The notes: generated by a model from the letters alone, not told the origin. 64,000 nucleotides of DNA from JANPBY01 sp963805505 (GCA_963805505.1 CAWDUP010000001.1:310001-374000); one strand, 5' to 3'; shown: positions 39,702 to 49,779, counted from the stretch's first letter. Numbers and translations are program-made.

Positions 39702-41513
39702 ATGAACCCCCAGCCCCAGGTCGGATGGCAGACATCCGGCGCCGGTCACCCACGCCGTTGGGCCATCCTCGGCGTGCTCGTCACGAGCCTGCTCGTGGTC
39801 GTCCTCGACAACACGATCCTCAACATCGCGCTGCCCACCATCCAGCGCGACCTGGACGCCGACCAGAGCCAGCTCGTGTGGGCCGTCGACTCCTACATCC
39901 TCGTCTTTGCGGCCCTGCTGTTCACCTGGGGCGTGCTCGGCGACAAGTACGGCCGCAAGAAGATCCTCGTCATCGGCCTGGTGATCTTTGCGCTCGCCTC
40001 GGCGGCCTGCGCGTTCGCGACATCACCCGAGCAGCTGATCATCTTCCGCGGGATCATGGGCATCGGCGGCGCGGCCGTCCTCCCGGTCACGCTCGCGATC
40101 ATCACGGTCGTCTTTCCCCCGCACGAGCGCGGCAAGGCCATCGGCGCCTGGGCCGGCGCTGTCGGTGGAGCCGTCGCCCTGGGTCCGGTCCTGGGCGGCC
40201 TGCTGCTCGAGAACCCGAACTGGACGAGCTGGCTGACCAACAACGACTGGGGTGGCGTCTTCCTCATCAACGTCCCCATCGTCATCGTCGGGGTCATCGG
40301 GATCGTGAGCGTGGTACCCGAGACCAAGAACCCGAAGCCGGCGGCCCTGGACATCCCCGGCCTGGTGATCTCCTTCGTCGGCCTCGTTCTGCTGGTCTAC
40401 GGCATCATTCACGCCTCGGTGACCCTGACCTTCCTCACGCCGAGCGTGTGGGTCCCGATCGTGCTCGGGGTGCTCGTGCTCACCGGCTTCGTCATCGCTG
40501 AGGCACGCAGCGACCACCGCAGCTTCGACGTCACGCTGTTCAAGAACCGCGGCTACGCGGTGAGCCTGGCGGCCGTCAGCCTGTCCTTCTTCGCGCTGTC
40601 GGGCATCACGTTCACGCTGCCGTTCTTCTTCCAGACGCTGCGTGGCTTCTCCACCCTCGAGGCGGGTCTGTGCTTCCTGCCGTTCGCGGTCGGGCAGATC
40701 ATCGCGGCCCCTCGCAGCGCCGGCATGGTGGCGCGCTTCGGCTACCGATGGGTCATGACCGGCGGACTGGCCATCGTCACCTTGTCGATGCTGGGCATCG
40801 CCGAGCTGGCGATCGACATGCCGCTGTGGATCGTCCTGGTGATCTTCTTCCTCTTCGGCTTCGGCATGGGCAACGTGATCGCGCCCGCGTCGACGGTGAT
40901 GCAGAACGCGCTGCCGCTGGCCCGCGCCGGCGCCGGCTCGGCCGTCCAGAACACGGTCCGCCAGGTCTTCGGCGCGCTGGGTGTTGCGGTCATCGGCACC
41001 ATCCTGGCCACCCAGTACGCCGACCGGGTCTCGCCGGTGCTCTCGTCGCTGCCGGCGGGCACACCCGACGACGTCCGCGAGCTGGCCACCAACTCCGTCG
41101 GTGGCACCGTCGCCGTCCTGGACCAGCTGGGCGCCAACGGGGCGTCTGCCGACCTGGTGGCGCAGGGCAAGCAGGTGGCCTACGACTCCTTCCTCGACGC
41201 GGCCCACGTCACCAGCCTCATCTCGATGGTGCTGGTGCTGATCGCCGCGCTGGTGGTGTGGTTCATGCTGCCCCCGATCGCCCAGCCGCAGCGCGGCGGG
41301 CACGGAGAGGCCGAGGCGCAGCCACCTGGCTCCGGCCTCGGACCCGACGGTGAGCACCCGGTCGTCGGTGCCGCGCACAACGCCGCAGAGGCCGACCTCG
41401 AGGCCGAACGACTCGAGGACAGCTATCTCGCCGAGGTCGTGGGTGAGCTCGGCGGAGAGCTCGGTGGCGAACCTCTCGGCGGCGAACCGGTAGCGGAGCC
41501 CGAGCGGTCGTGA
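39702..41513 (+). CDS. DHA2 family (EmrB/QacA type) multidrug MFS exporter
   Basis: 603 residues from ATG 39702 with GGAAGG upstream. It is a 14-helix drug:proton antiporter at the cytoplasmic membrane. DHA2 motifs: LVVVLDNTILNIALPTIQRD (motif D1), WGVLGDKYGRKKILV (motif A), RGIMGIGGAAVLPVTLAI, and motif C region AGAVGGAVALGPVLGG in helix 5. The C-terminal ~90 residues are a cytoplasmic Gly/Glu-rich tail with low complexity (GELGGELGGEPLGGEPV). The downstream TetR gene overlaps its stop, so transporter and repressor are one unit. Confidence 0.92.
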   Translation: MNPQPQVGWQTSGAGHPRRWAILGVLVTSLLVVVLDNTILNIALPTIQRDLDADQSQLVWAVDSYILVFAALLFTWGVLGDKYGRKKILVIGLVIFALASAACAFATSPEQLIIFRGIMGIGGAAVLPVTLAIITVVFPPHERGKAIGAWAGAVGGAVALGPVLGGLLLENPNWTSWLTNNDWGGVFLINVPIVIVGVIGIVSVVPETKNPKPAALDIPGLVISFVGLVLLVYGIIHASVTLTFLTPSVWVPIVLGVLVLTGFVIAEARSDHRSFDVTLFKNRGYAVSLAAVSLSFFALSGITFTLPFFFQTLRGFSTLEAGLCFLPFAVGQIIAAPRSAGMVARFGYRWVMTGGLAIVTLSMLGIAELAIDMPLWIVLVIFFLFGFGMGNVIAPASTVMQNALPLARAGAGSAVQNTVRQVFGALGVAVIGTILATQYADRVSPVLSSLPAGTPDDVRELATNSVGGTVAVLDQLGANGASADLVAQGKQVAYDSFLDAAHVTSLISMVLVLIAALVVWFMLPPIAQPQRGGHGEAEAQPPGSGLGPDGEHPVVGAAHNAAEADLEAERLEDSYLAEVVGELGGELGGEPLGGEPVAEPERS

Positions 41514-42151
41514 CCGGGACCGGGAACACTGCGCAGGTCGGCACGGGACCTGGCGATCGCCGAAGTCCCGGCCGACCGCGCAGCGTCGACGCCGACCACG
41601 CCATCGTTGCCGCAACGTTGGAGATGCTCGCCGACGACGGCTTCCACGCCCTGACCATGGAGGCCGTCGCGGCGGAGGCCGGGGTCGGCAAGGCGACGAT
41701 CTATCGCCGGTGGCCCGGCAAGCGCGAGCTGGTCGCTGACGCGCTGGCAACGCTCAACGACGGGATGGTCGATCCGCCCGAGGACCTGTCCACCGTCGAG
41801 CGGGCCAAGCTGCTCATGGAGCAGGTCTGCCGCAAGGACCCGACCTCGGTGTCGGGGCGGATCATGCCGCGCATGCTGGCCTACCGCAGCAGCCATCCCG
41901 AGCTGTTCGACGACTACGTCGCGCGGGTGATCGCCCCAAGGCGTGAGCGGATGCGCACCGTGCTCCGCGACGGCATCGAGCGGGACGACGTACGGCCGGA
42001 TGTTGATGTGGGTCTCGCCGCCCTGGCTCTCACCTCGCCGTTGTTGATGCTCACGATGTCGACCTCACCTGGCCAGGCGCTGCCCGAAGGCACCGTCGAT
42101 CGACTGATCTCGATCGTCTGGCCCGGCATTGCCGCTGCGTCGGCGACCTGA
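41510..42151 (+). CDS. TetR family transcriptional regulator
   Basis: 213 residues from a GTG overlapping the exporter stop (GTGA). A disordered Gly/Arg/Pro N-terminus precedes the TetR DNA-binding domain (residues ~25-75: PRSVDADHAIVAATLEMLAD, FHALTMEAVAAEAGVGKATI, YRRWPGKRELV). The C-terminal ligand domain is of the TetR_C_16/C_11-like type. It should repress its own operon through the TTCCG palindromes at 39648-39673 and release on binding an exported drug. Confidence 0.92.
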   Translation: MTGTGNTAQVGTGPGDRRSPGRPRSVDADHAIVAATLEMLADDGFHALTMEAVAAEAGVGKATIYRRWPGKRELVADALATLNDGMVDPPEDLSTVERAKLLMEQVCRKDPTSVSGRIMPRMLAYRSSHPELFDDYVARVIAPRRERMRTVLRDGIERDDVRPDVDVGLAALALTSPLLMLTMSTSPGQALPEGTVDRLISIVWPGIAAASAT

Positions 42152-42154
42152 CCG

Positions 42155-43453
42155 TCAGTTCTTGGTCGACGTCGGCGGCCGCGCGTCCTGCCGCCGCAGT
42201 TTGCTTGCTCGGCGTCGCAGTCCCTGGGTCAGCCGGGACGATCCGGTCGGTTGCGTCGTCGTTGCCGCAGGCGGATCCGTACTGGCTTGCCTGACGGCAC
42301 GCTCAAGGGTCTGTTGGGCGGCCTGCTCAGCCGCCTGCGATCGCCGCGCAGCGGCGTTCACGGCTCCGAGCAGCGCCAGCTCGGCCGCCTGTGAAGGCAG
42401 CTGTTGGCTGGCCGAGGCCGGTCGGCTCACGGCTTCGGCCAGGACGTCGACATCTCCGAGAACCGCGACGTCGGAGTTCCGCAGCCATGCTGCGTGCGCG
42501 CGGCCGAGCTCCTGAACCCGGGGAACGGCCCATTCGGGAAGACCGAGACCTGTCTCCGACGGGGGTGGGATGCGTCCGTCCACCATGGCGGGTACGGCCC
42601 CGAAGCGGATCAGCTCGAGGTAGTCCCGCATCGCCAAGCTGTCCCGGGCCGCGGCGTTGACGGCGAGGAGGAATTCGCACTCGGCGCGGGTCAAGGAGCG
42701 GTTGGAGGCGCCCACCTCGCTGGTCTCCGCGATGGCCCCCTCGGGCAGGGCCAGCAGACCCTCCATGGCGCGGCGGACTTTCATGTCGGCTCTGGCGTCG
42801 ATGACGGCAACCGTCACCTTGGCTGCCCCCAGCAGGTCGGTCCAGCGATTCACCAGGGTGGGGATGTCGTTGCGGCGCCAGAAGCTGGGGGTCATCTGCG
42901 GATCGGGAGGATCGGCGAGGACGCCAGCCAGCCACTCCTCGTACGGTGTGGTTCGCCCGCCCCGGAGGTACTCCTGCCAGGTCGACGGCAGCAGCGCCTG
43001 CAGTGGCCGGAAGGCGACGATCACGTGGACCCGGTCAGGTCCGAGGTCCCTGACCAGCCGCGCAGCCTGGGCATCGTTCGCCTGGCAGAAGGTCTCGCAG
43101 CTGATCAGGACGCGCCCCGGCTGAGACTCGATCTGCCGCACGTAACGACGCCAGATCTTGCGCCGCTGCTGCTGGGTGGGCCGGGCGTCCACGTCGGCGA
43201 ACAAGCTCTCGCCGCTGGCCGCCCAACCGTGCTGGTTCCCGGTGAGCGCCTGGGCGGCTTCGCGGGTGGACTCTTGGGTGTGCGGGTAGCTCACGTCGTG
43301 CTGCGCCAGCTGTGGGGCCAGCGCCTCGAGGTCCGCCTGCAGGGCGGTGGTTCCCGTCTTGTGGGTGCCGATGTGCACGAGGATGCCGTCGCTCGGCACG
43401 GCTTCGAGGTGCGCCCACGGCTGCCCGCCGTTGCCCTGAGGATCCTGACTCAT
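42155..43453 (-). CDS. Sulfotransferase-like P-loop protein
   Basis: 432 residues from ATG 43453 (a TTG at 43462 is possible). Residues 28-36 are the PAPS 5'-phosphosulfate loop HIGTHKTGTTALQ, followed by the 3'-phosphate region RVLISCETFC and VIVAFRPLQALLPSTWQEY (the RPL..L...W pattern of bacterial sulfotransferase-like proteins). The C-terminal ~100 residues are Ala/Gln-rich helices and a basic tail. The acceptor is unknown, possibly a surface glycan or lipid. TAGGGT eight bases before the ATG suggests a short or absent leader. The stop lies three bases from the converging tetR stop. Confidence 0.75.
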   Translation of the reverse strand: MSQDPQGNGGQPWAHLEAVPSDGILVHIGTHKTGTTALQADLEALAPQLAQHDVSYPHTQESTREAAQALTGNQHGWAASGESLFADVDARPTQQQRRKIWRRYVRQIESQPGRVLISCETFCQANDAQAARLVRDLGPDRVHVIVAFRPLQALLPSTWQEYLRGGRTTPYEEWLAGVLADPPDPQMTPSFWRRNDIPTLVNRWTDLLGAAKVTVAVIDARADMKVRRAMEGLLALPEGAIAETSEVGASNRSLTRAECEFLLAVNAAARDSLAMRDYLELIRFGAVPAMVDGRIPPPSETGLGLPEWAVPRVQELGRAHAAWLRNSDVAVLGDVDVLAEAVSRPASASQQLPSQAAELALLGAVNAAARRSQAAEQAAQQTLERAVRQASTDPPAATTTQPTGSSRLTQGLRRRASKLRRQDARPPTSTKN

Positions 43454-43477
43454 GCTGGGCAACCCTAGCGATCTGGC

Positions 43478-45250
43478 TCAGTGCGAAGGCGCGTCGCCGA
43501 GCCCGGGGTCGGTCGCCTTCTCGCGCCACGCATTGGTGATGGGCAGGCGACGGTCACGGCCGAACGAGCGGGGCGACACCTTGGGACCGGGTGGGTATTG
43601 CCGGCGCTTCCACTCGGCGGTGTCGGTCAGCCGCAGGACCCGCTCGGCCAGGGCCGGGTCGAACCCGGCGTCGACCAGGTCCGCGAGGCTGCGGTCGGCC
43701 TCGACGTAGTCGTCGAGGACATCGTCCAGGACGTGGTAGTCCGGCAGGGAGTCCGTGTCGAGCTGTCCCGGGCGCAGCTCGGCCGAGGGTGGCTTGGCGA
43801 TCGACGACTCGGGGATCGGGGGTGGCTCGCCGCGGGACTCGGCGTCGGCGTTGCGCCAGCGGGCCAGCTCCCACACCAACGTCTTGGGTACGTCCTTCAG
43901 CGGCGCAAATCCGCCGACCGCGTCGCCATAGATCGTCGAGTAGCCGACCGAGAGCTCACTCTTGTTGCCGTTGGCCAGCACGAGGTGACCTTCGGCGTTC
44001 GAGATGGCCATCAGGGTCGTGCCGCGGACCCTGGCCTGCACGTTCTCCTCGGCCAGCCCGGACAGCCCCAGGGCCTCGACGAAGGCCCGCACCATCGCCT
44101 CGATCTCCACCACGCGGTAGGGGCTCCCGAGGCGGGCGCACAGATCGGCCGCATCGTCCTTGGAGTGCTGGGAGGAGTACGTGCTCGGCATCGAAACGCC
44201 CTGGAAGTTGGCTGGCCCCAGGGCATCGGCGGTGATCGCGGCGACGAGGGAGGAGTCGATGCCCCCGCTGACACCGGTGACCGCCGAGGTGAACCCGTTC
44301 TTGCGCGCGTAGTCGCGCACTCCCAGGACGAGCGCGCCATAGACCTCAGCGAGGTCGGGCATCCGGTCCTCGACGACGGAGGGCTCGGGGTCGTACGGCT
44401 CTCGCGGCTCGGCGCTCAGCACGGCGTCGACCTCTGCGCCGGGGTCGCCCGCCGGCAGCTCGAGGTCGACGACCGCAACGGTCTCGACGAACTGCGCCGT
44501 GCGGGCCACCAGCTCGCCGTCGGGCGTCACCACGAGCGAGTCGCCGTCGAAGACCAGCTCGTCCTGGCCGCCCACCATGTTGAGGTAGGCCAGCGGGCAG
44601 CCGGCCTCGGCTGCGCGGCGCTGAGCCAGCGCGAGCCGTACGTCGTCCTTGTTGCGTTCGTACGGTGACCCGTTGGGCACCACGAGCAGTCCCGGGCGCC
44701 GGGCGGCGTAGTCGGCCACCGGGCCGCCGTCTTGCCAGAGGTCCTCACAGATGGCCAGACCGACGTCGATCCCGCGGATGCGCACGACGCACGAGAGCGT
44801 GCCCGGCACGAAGTAGCGGAACTCGTCGAACACGCCGTAGTTCGGCAGGTGGTGCTTGGCATAGCGCGCGACGACGTCGCCGCGGTGGAGGACGGCGACG
44901 GAGTTCTGCGGAGCCCCGCGCGGGCGGCCGAGCTGGTCGTCGGGAGGCAGCGTGCCGTCGGGGATCGCGAGCCTGCCGAGGTAGCCGACGACCACCGCCA
45001 GCTCCCCGATGCCCTCGGCCGCGAGCCTGCCGGCGAGGGTCTTCACAGCGGCGAGGGACGCCTCGACGAAGGACGGGCGCAGGGCGAGGTCCTCGATGGG
45101 GTAGCCGGTGAGGAACATCTCGGGCAGCACGAGGAGGTCTGCATCGGCCGCGGCAGCCGTACGGGCAGCACCCACGGCCAGCTCGACGTTGCCCGCGATG
45201 TCACCGACCGTCGGGTTGACCTGCCCGAGCGCCAACCTCAGCTGAGCCAC
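43478..45250 (-). CDS. nadE: Glutamine-dependent NAD+ synthetase
   Basis: 590 residues from GTG 45250. It amidates nicotinic acid adenine dinucleotide to NAD+, using ammonia from glutamine. The N-terminal nitrilase-type glutaminase has the catalytic triad Glu44 (VLPEMF), Lys132 (YAKHHLPNYG) and Cys168 (AICEDLW). The C-terminal synthetase has the PP-loop SGGIDSS at 328-334, SSQHSKDDA and GNKSELSVGYSTIYGD. TAGGCT six bases before the GTG suggests leaderless translation. The divergent neighbour is glnA2, with a palindromic element between them. Confidence 0.95.
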   Translation of the reverse strand: MAQLRLALGQVNPTVGDIAGNVELAVGAARTAAAADADLLVLPEMFLTGYPIEDLALRPSFVEASLAAVKTLAGRLAAEGIGELAVVVGYLGRLAIPDGTLPPDDQLGRPRGAPQNSVAVLHRGDVVARYAKHHLPNYGVFDEFRYFVPGTLSCVVRIRGIDVGLAICEDLWQDGGPVADYAARRPGLLVVPNGSPYERNKDDVRLALAQRRAAEAGCPLAYLNMVGGQDELVFDGDSLVVTPDGELVARTAQFVETVAVVDLELPAGDPGAEVDAVLSAEPREPYDPEPSVVEDRMPDLAEVYGALVLGVRDYARKNGFTSAVTGVSGGIDSSLVAAITADALGPANFQGVSMPSTYSSQHSKDDAADLCARLGSPYRVVEIEAMVRAFVEALGLSGLAEENVQARVRGTTLMAISNAEGHLVLANGNKSELSVGYSTIYGDAVGGFAPLKDVPKTLVWELARWRNADAESRGEPPPIPESSIAKPPSAELRPGQLDTDSLPDYHVLDDVLDDYVEADRSLADLVDAGFDPALAERVLRLTDTAEWKRRQYPPGPKVSPRSFGRDRRLPITNAWREKATDPGLGDAPSH

Positions 45251-45289
45251 GCCGCCAGCCTAGTGAGCGGTGCGCCGCGGTCATCGACT

Positions 45290-45347
45290 CGAGTGGCAAC
45301 GAATGGGGCGGTCCGGGCGGCGGGATCGCCCCGTTCGCCGCCATTCG
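45290..45347. repeat. 58-bp palindromic element, copy 1
   Basis: Two 24-base arms (45290-45313 and 45324-45347) around a 10-base loop; the right arm begins GATCGCCCCGTTCG. Several mismatches are G-T pairs that would be tolerated in RNA. A second copy with the same 24-10-24 geometry is at 63675-63732; the right arms share 22 of 24 bases and the loops differ. This copy lies between the divergent nadE and glnA2 starts, so it is not a simple terminator. Confidence 0.75.
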
Positions 45348-45398
45348 ATCCGTCCGGCCGGTTACCTGCCTGAAACACGGGCGCGACACACTAGGTCC

Positions 45399-46736
45399 GT
45401 GGACAAGCAGCAGGAGTACGTGCTCCGCACCCTCGAGGAACGTGACATCCGCTTCGTGCGTCTTTGGTTCACCGACGTGCTCGGGTTCCTCAAGTCGGTC
45501 GCCGTGGCGCCGGCGGAGCTGGAGGGCGCCTTCGCCGAGGGCATCGGTTTCGACGGCAGCGCCATCGAGGGCTTCGCCCGGGTCTATGAGTCCGACATGC
45601 TCGCCAAGCCCGACCCGTCGACGTTCCAGGTCCTGCCGTGGCGCTCGGAGTCTCCGGGCGCGGCGCGGATGTTCTGCGACATCCTGATGCCCGACGCGAC
45701 GCCCTCCTACGCCGACCCGCGGTTCGTGCTGAAGCGCGCACTCGCCAAGGCCGCCGACCTCGGGTTCACCTTCTACACCCACCCCGAGATCGAGTTCTTC
45801 TTGTTCAAGGACAAGCCAGCGACCGGACAGGCTCCGGTGCCGGTCGACTCCTCCGGCTACTTCGACCACACCCCGCACGGCGTGGGCCAAGACTTCCGCC
45901 GCCAGGCGATCACCATGCTCGAGAGCCTGGGCATCTCGGTGGAGTTCAGCCACCACGAAGGCGCTCCCGGCCAGCAGGAGATCGACCTGCGCTACGCCGA
46001 CGCACTCACCACCGCCGACAACATCATGACCTTCCGGCTCGTGATGAAGCAGGTGGCGCTCGAGCAGGGCATCTACGCCTCCTTCATGCCCAAGCCGTTC
46101 ACCGAGCACCCGGGCTCGGGCATGCACACCCACCTGTCGCTGTTCGAGGGCGACCGCAACGCCTTCTTCGAGGCGGGCGCGGAGTTCCAGCTCTCCAAGG
46201 TCGGCCGGGCGTTCATCGCCGGGCTGCTCAAGCACGCGCCGGAGATCACGGCCGTGACCAATCAGTGGGTCAACTCCTACAAACGGCTGTACGGCGGCGG
46301 CGAGGCCCCGGCCTACGTCTGCTGGGGTCACAACAATCGCTCGGCGATGGTGCGCGTGCCGATGTACAAGCCGAGCAAGGGCGCGTCGACCCGCATCGAG
46401 GTCCGCTCCCTCGACACCGCCTGCAACCCCTACCTCGCCTACGCCCTGCTCCTGACGGCCGGGCTGAAGGGCATCGAGCAGGGCTATGAGCTCCCGCCCG
46501 GCGCGGAGGACGACGTGTGGTCGCTGTCCGAGGGCGAGCGTCGAGCCCTCGGTCTTGACCCGCTCCCGCAGAACCTCCGCGAAGCGGTCACGGCCATGGA
46601 GGGCAGCGAGCTGGTCGCCGAGACCCTCGGTGAGCACGTCTTCGACTTCTTCTTGCGCAACAAGCGCCACGAATGGGACGAATACCGTCAGCAGGTCACC
46701 GCCTTCGAACGCGACCGCTACCTGCCCGTGCTCTGA
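45399..46736 (+). CDS. glnA2: Glutamine synthetase type I, GlnA2-like
   Basis: 445 residues from GTG 45399, matching the 446-residue length of actinobacterial GlnA2; the frame is open upstream into the palindromic element but without a site. Glutamine synthetase signatures: EGIGFDGSAIEGFARV, the metal-site FTFYTHPEIEFFLF, the ATP region SFMPKPFTEHPGSGMHTHLS, and RIEVRSLDTACNPYLAYALL. The adenylylation-loop Tyr typical of GlnA1 is not in the same context, as is usual for GlnA2. It makes glutamine or a related gamma-glutamyl product. The adenylyltransferase gene glnE follows 13 bases later. Confidence 0.93.
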   Translation: MDKQQEYVLRTLEERDIRFVRLWFTDVLGFLKSVAVAPAELEGAFAEGIGFDGSAIEGFARVYESDMLAKPDPSTFQVLPWRSESPGAARMFCDILMPDATPSYADPRFVLKRALAKAADLGFTFYTHPEIEFFLFKDKPATGQAPVPVDSSGYFDHTPHGVGQDFRRQAITMLESLGISVEFSHHEGAPGQQEIDLRYADALTTADNIMTFRLVMKQVALEQGIYASFMPKPFTEHPGSGMHTHLSLFEGDRNAFFEAGAEFQLSKVGRAFIAGLLKHAPEITAVTNQWVNSYKRLYGGGEAPAYVCWGHNNRSAMVRVPMYKPSKGASTRIEVRSLDTACNPYLAYALLLTAGLKGIEQGYELPPGAEDDVWSLSEGERRALGLDPLPQNLREAVTAMEGSELVAETLGEHVFDFFLRNKRHEWDEYRQQVTAFERDRYLPVL

Positions 46737-46749
46737 GAGAGTCGACGGC

Positions 46750-49700
46750 GTGACGTCCGGCGATCCCTCGCGCACCACCGGCCGGACGGCTTCCGCCGCC
46801 GGGCGGCTCGCGCGGCTCGGGTTCACCGACGCGAGCGCCGCCGAAACCGCCCTCGCGACCGGCCCGCTGGCTTCGTTGGTCACCGACGACGACCGACTCG
46901 TCACGGCGTTGGCCGGCGCGGCCGACCCAGACCTGGCGCTGGCCGGACTGGTCGCTTCGGTGAGCGCCGCTCCGGCGGACGTAGGGCGGGAGCTGCTGGC
47001 CGCCCTGGCCGACGATGACGGGGGCACCCGCACCCGGCTCGCGACCGTCCTCGGGGCGAGCGCTGCCCTCGGTGACCATCTGGCCCGCCATCCAGCTCAC
47101 TGGACGGTCGTTTCTGCGTCGCAGGGGTCGGCTCACTCCCGGATCGGCGGTGACCTGCGCTCAGCCCTGCTCGGCTGCGTCGAGGCCGGCCAGCACGACG
47201 GTGAGTGGGTTGCCGGCCTGACCGGTCCTTCGGGGTACGACGCGCTGCGAAGCACGTACCGCCGTCACCTGCTGGCGATCGCGACCGCCGACCTGACCGG
47301 GGAGGCCGACGTCGGTCAGACTGCCCACCACCTCGCCGATCTGGCGGCAGCCACCCTGGAGGCTGCCCTGGCAGTGGCTCGTGGCGAGCTGCCGCCCGAT
47401 GCGCCGCGGTGCCGGTTGGCAGTGATCGCCATGGGCAAGGCCGGTGGTCTGGAGCTGAACTACAGCAGCGACGTCGACGTCATGTTCGTCGCCGAGGCCA
47501 TGCCGGGAGAGGACGAGACGGCGGCGCTGGCCACGGCGACCCGGCTGGCGGCGAGCCTCATGCGGATCTGCTCGACGAGCACGGCCGAGGGCGAGATCTG
47601 GCCGGTGGATGCGGGCCTGCGCCCCGAGGGTCGGCAAGGCGCACTCGTGCGGACGCTCGCGTCCTATCTGGCCTACTACGAACGGTGGGCGAGCACCTGG
47701 GAGTTCCAGGCGCTGCTCAAGGCTCGCCCGGCGGCCGGGGATGCCGGCCTCGGCGCGGCCTTCGTGGAGGCCGTGACGCCGATGGTCTGGTCGGCCGTCG
47801 ACCGCCCCGACTTCGTGGTCGACGTCCAGGCGATGCGCCGCCGAGTCGAGGAGAACGTGCCGGTCAAGGAGGCCGAGCGGCAGCTGAAGCTCGGTCGCGG
47901 CGGGCTGCGCGACGTGGAGTTCGCGGTCCAGCTCCTGCAGCTGGTGCACGGTCGCTCCGACCTGTTCGTGCGCAGTCCGACGACCCTGCTGGCGCTGGAG
48001 CAGCTGTCGACGCGCGGCTACGTGGGCCGTCACGACGCCGCGGAGCTCGACCGCGCCTACCGGTTCCTGCGCACCCTCGAGCACCGGATCCAGCTGGTGC
48101 GCCTGCGCCGTACTCACACCGTCCCGGAGGACCCCGTCGAGCTGCGTCGGCTGGCTCGGTCGATGGGCTATCTCGAGCAACCCGTGGACCAGCTCAACGC
48201 CGAGTGGCGCAAGCACCGGCACGAGGTGCGCCGGCTGCACGAGAAGCTCTTCTACCGGCCGCTGCTCGACGCCGTGGCGCAGCTGGACGCCTCCGAGGCC
48301 CGGCTCACGCCGGAGGCGGCGCTGGTGCGACTGGAGGCGTTGGGCTATGCCGATCCCCAGGCGGCCCTTCGCCACCTCGATGCGCTGACCAGCGGCGTGA
48401 GCCGGCGGGCGGCGATCCAGCGCACGCTGCTGCCGGTGATGCTGGCGTGGTTCGCGGAGCAGCCTGACCCGGACGCCGGCCTGTTGGGTTTCCGCCGGGT
48501 CAGCGACGCCTTGGGGACCACCCCGTGGTATCTCCGGCTGCTGCGTGACGACAGCCTGGTCGCCGAGCGGATGGCCCGGGTCCTCGCCATCAGTCGCTAC
48601 GCGACCGACCTGCTGCTGCGCGCGCCGGAGGCCGTACGGCTGTTGGGGGATGACTCGGAACTGCAGCCTCGCTCCATGTCGGCGGTCGCGGCGGAGATGC
48701 TCGCCGCGGTCGGTAGGCAAGGGGACGCGGGGGAGGCGGCCATCGCGGTGCGGGCGATCCGGCGCCGGGAGCTGTTTCGCGTCGCGGCCGCCGATCTGGT
48801 GGGGCTGCTCGACGTCGACAGCGTGGGTACGGCGCTGAGCGACATCGCCGCCGCGACCCTGCAGGGCGGGCTCGAGGCGGCGACCCGGGCGGTGGAGGCC
48901 CAGCGGGGATCCTCGTTGCCCACGCGGCTGGCCGTCATCGGGATGGGTCGTCTGGGCGGCCACGAGATCGGCTACGGCTCCGACGCCGACGTCTTGTTCG
49001 TGCACGACCCGCTGCCCGGCGCGGACGAGCGCGAGGCGCAGGACAGTGCGCACGCCGTGGTCGGTGAGCTGCGCCGGCTGCTCTCGCTTCCGGCACCGGA
49101 TCCGCCGCTGCTCGTCGACGCCGACCTCCGTCCGGAGGGGCGGCAGGGGCCACTGGTGAGGACGCTCGCGTCGTACGAGGCCTACTACGCCCGCTGGTCC
49201 CTGGTCTGGGAGGCGCAGGCGCTGCTGCGCGCGGCGCCGCTGGCCGGCGACGCCGAGCTCGGCGCGCAGTTCCTGGCCCTGATCGACCCGATCCGGTGGC
49301 CGGACGGTGGGCTCGCCGAGGCCGACGTCCGGGAGATTCGGCGGATCAAGGCGCGGGTCGAGGCCGAGCGGATGCCGCGCGGCGCCGACGTGACCCTGCA
49401 CACGAAGCTGGGGCGCGGCGGGCTCAGCGACGTCGAGTGGACGGTGCAGCTGCTCCAGCTACGGCATGCCGCCTCGGTGCCCGGACTCCGGGTGACCCGA
49501 ACGCTGGCCGCCCTGGACGCGGCCGTCGAAGCCGACCTGGTGTCCCGATCCGATGCTGAGGTGCTGGCCGACGCGTGGCGGGCGGCGACGCGGGTCCGCA
49601 ATGCGGCCATGCTCGTGCGCGGTCGGGCCAGCGACTCGCTGCCGGTCGATGTGCGGGAGCGGGCTGGCGTTGCGCGTGTGGTTGGGTACGCTCCGGGCCG

Positions 49701-49779
49701 TACCGGTGACCTCGAGGAGGACTATCGGCGGCGGGCCAGACGAGCACGGGGGGTTGTGGAGAGAGTGTTCTACGCGTGA
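46750..49779 (+). CDS. glnE: Glutamine synthetase adenylyltransferase/deadenylyltransferase
   Basis: 1009 residues from GTG 46750, with GAGAG upstream; the frame is open into glnA2 but that part is not coding. Two nucleotidyltransferase halves are present. The N-terminal deadenylylating half has MGKAGGLELNYSSDVDVMFV (metal Asp in SSDVD near residue 240). The C-terminal adenylylating half has MGRLGGHEIGYGSDADVLFV (near 742). Both are followed by GRQG(A/P)LVRTLASY and LGRGGL(R/S)DVE blocks. It adds or removes AMP at the Tyr402 region of GlnA1 in response to nitrogen status. Its stop overlaps the next MFS gene. Confidence 0.96.
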   Translation: MTSGDPSRTTGRTASAAGRLARLGFTDASAAETALATGPLASLVTDDDRLVTALAGAADPDLALAGLVASVSAAPADVGRELLAALADDDGGTRTRLATVLGASAALGDHLARHPAHWTVVSASQGSAHSRIGGDLRSALLGCVEAGQHDGEWVAGLTGPSGYDALRSTYRRHLLAIATADLTGEADVGQTAHHLADLAAATLEAALAVARGELPPDAPRCRLAVIAMGKAGGLELNYSSDVDVMFVAEAMPGEDETAALATATRLAASLMRICSTSTAEGEIWPVDAGLRPEGRQGALVRTLASYLAYYERWASTWEFQALLKARPAAGDAGLGAAFVEAVTPMVWSAVDRPDFVVDVQAMRRRVEENVPVKEAERQLKLGRGGLRDVEFAVQLLQLVHGRSDLFVRSPTTLLALEQLSTRGYVGRHDAAELDRAYRFLRTLEHRIQLVRLRRTHTVPEDPVELRRLARSMGYLEQPVDQLNAEWRKHRHEVRRLHEKLFYRPLLDAVAQLDASEARLTPEAALVRLEALGYADPQAALRHLDALTSGVSRRAAIQRTLLPVMLAWFAEQPDPDAGLLGFRRVSDALGTTPWYLRLLRDDSLVAERMARVLAISRYATDLLLRAPEAVRLLGDDSELQPRSMSAVAAEMLAAVGRQGDAGEAAIAVRAIRRRELFRVAAADLVGLLDVDSVGTALSDIAAATLQGGLEAATRAVEAQRGSSLPTRLAVIGMGRLGGHEIGYGSDADVLFVHDPLPGADEREAQDSAHAVVGELRRLLSLPAPDPPLLVDADLRPEGRQGPLVRTLASYEAYYARWSLVWEAQALLRAAPLAGDAELGAQFLALIDPIRWPDGGLAEADVREIRRIKARVEAERMPRGADVTLHTKLGRGGLSDVEWTVQLLQLRHAASVPGLRVTRTLAALDAAVEADLVSRSDAEVLADAWRAATRVRNAAMLVRGRASDSLPVDVRERAGVARVVGYAPGRTGDLEEDYRRRARRARGVVERVFYA

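Noticed and set aside
40023..41750. 575-codon minus-strand open frame
   Set aside because: Shadow of the DHA2 exporter, Arg/Gln-rich with no domain.
45290..45347. Transcription terminator
   Set aside because: The hairpin lies between two divergent gene starts, so no transcript ends there; treated as an interspersed palindrome.
47161..49401. 746-codon minus-strand open frame
   Set aside because: Shadow of glnE, which has both nucleotidyltransferase motifs on the plus strand.
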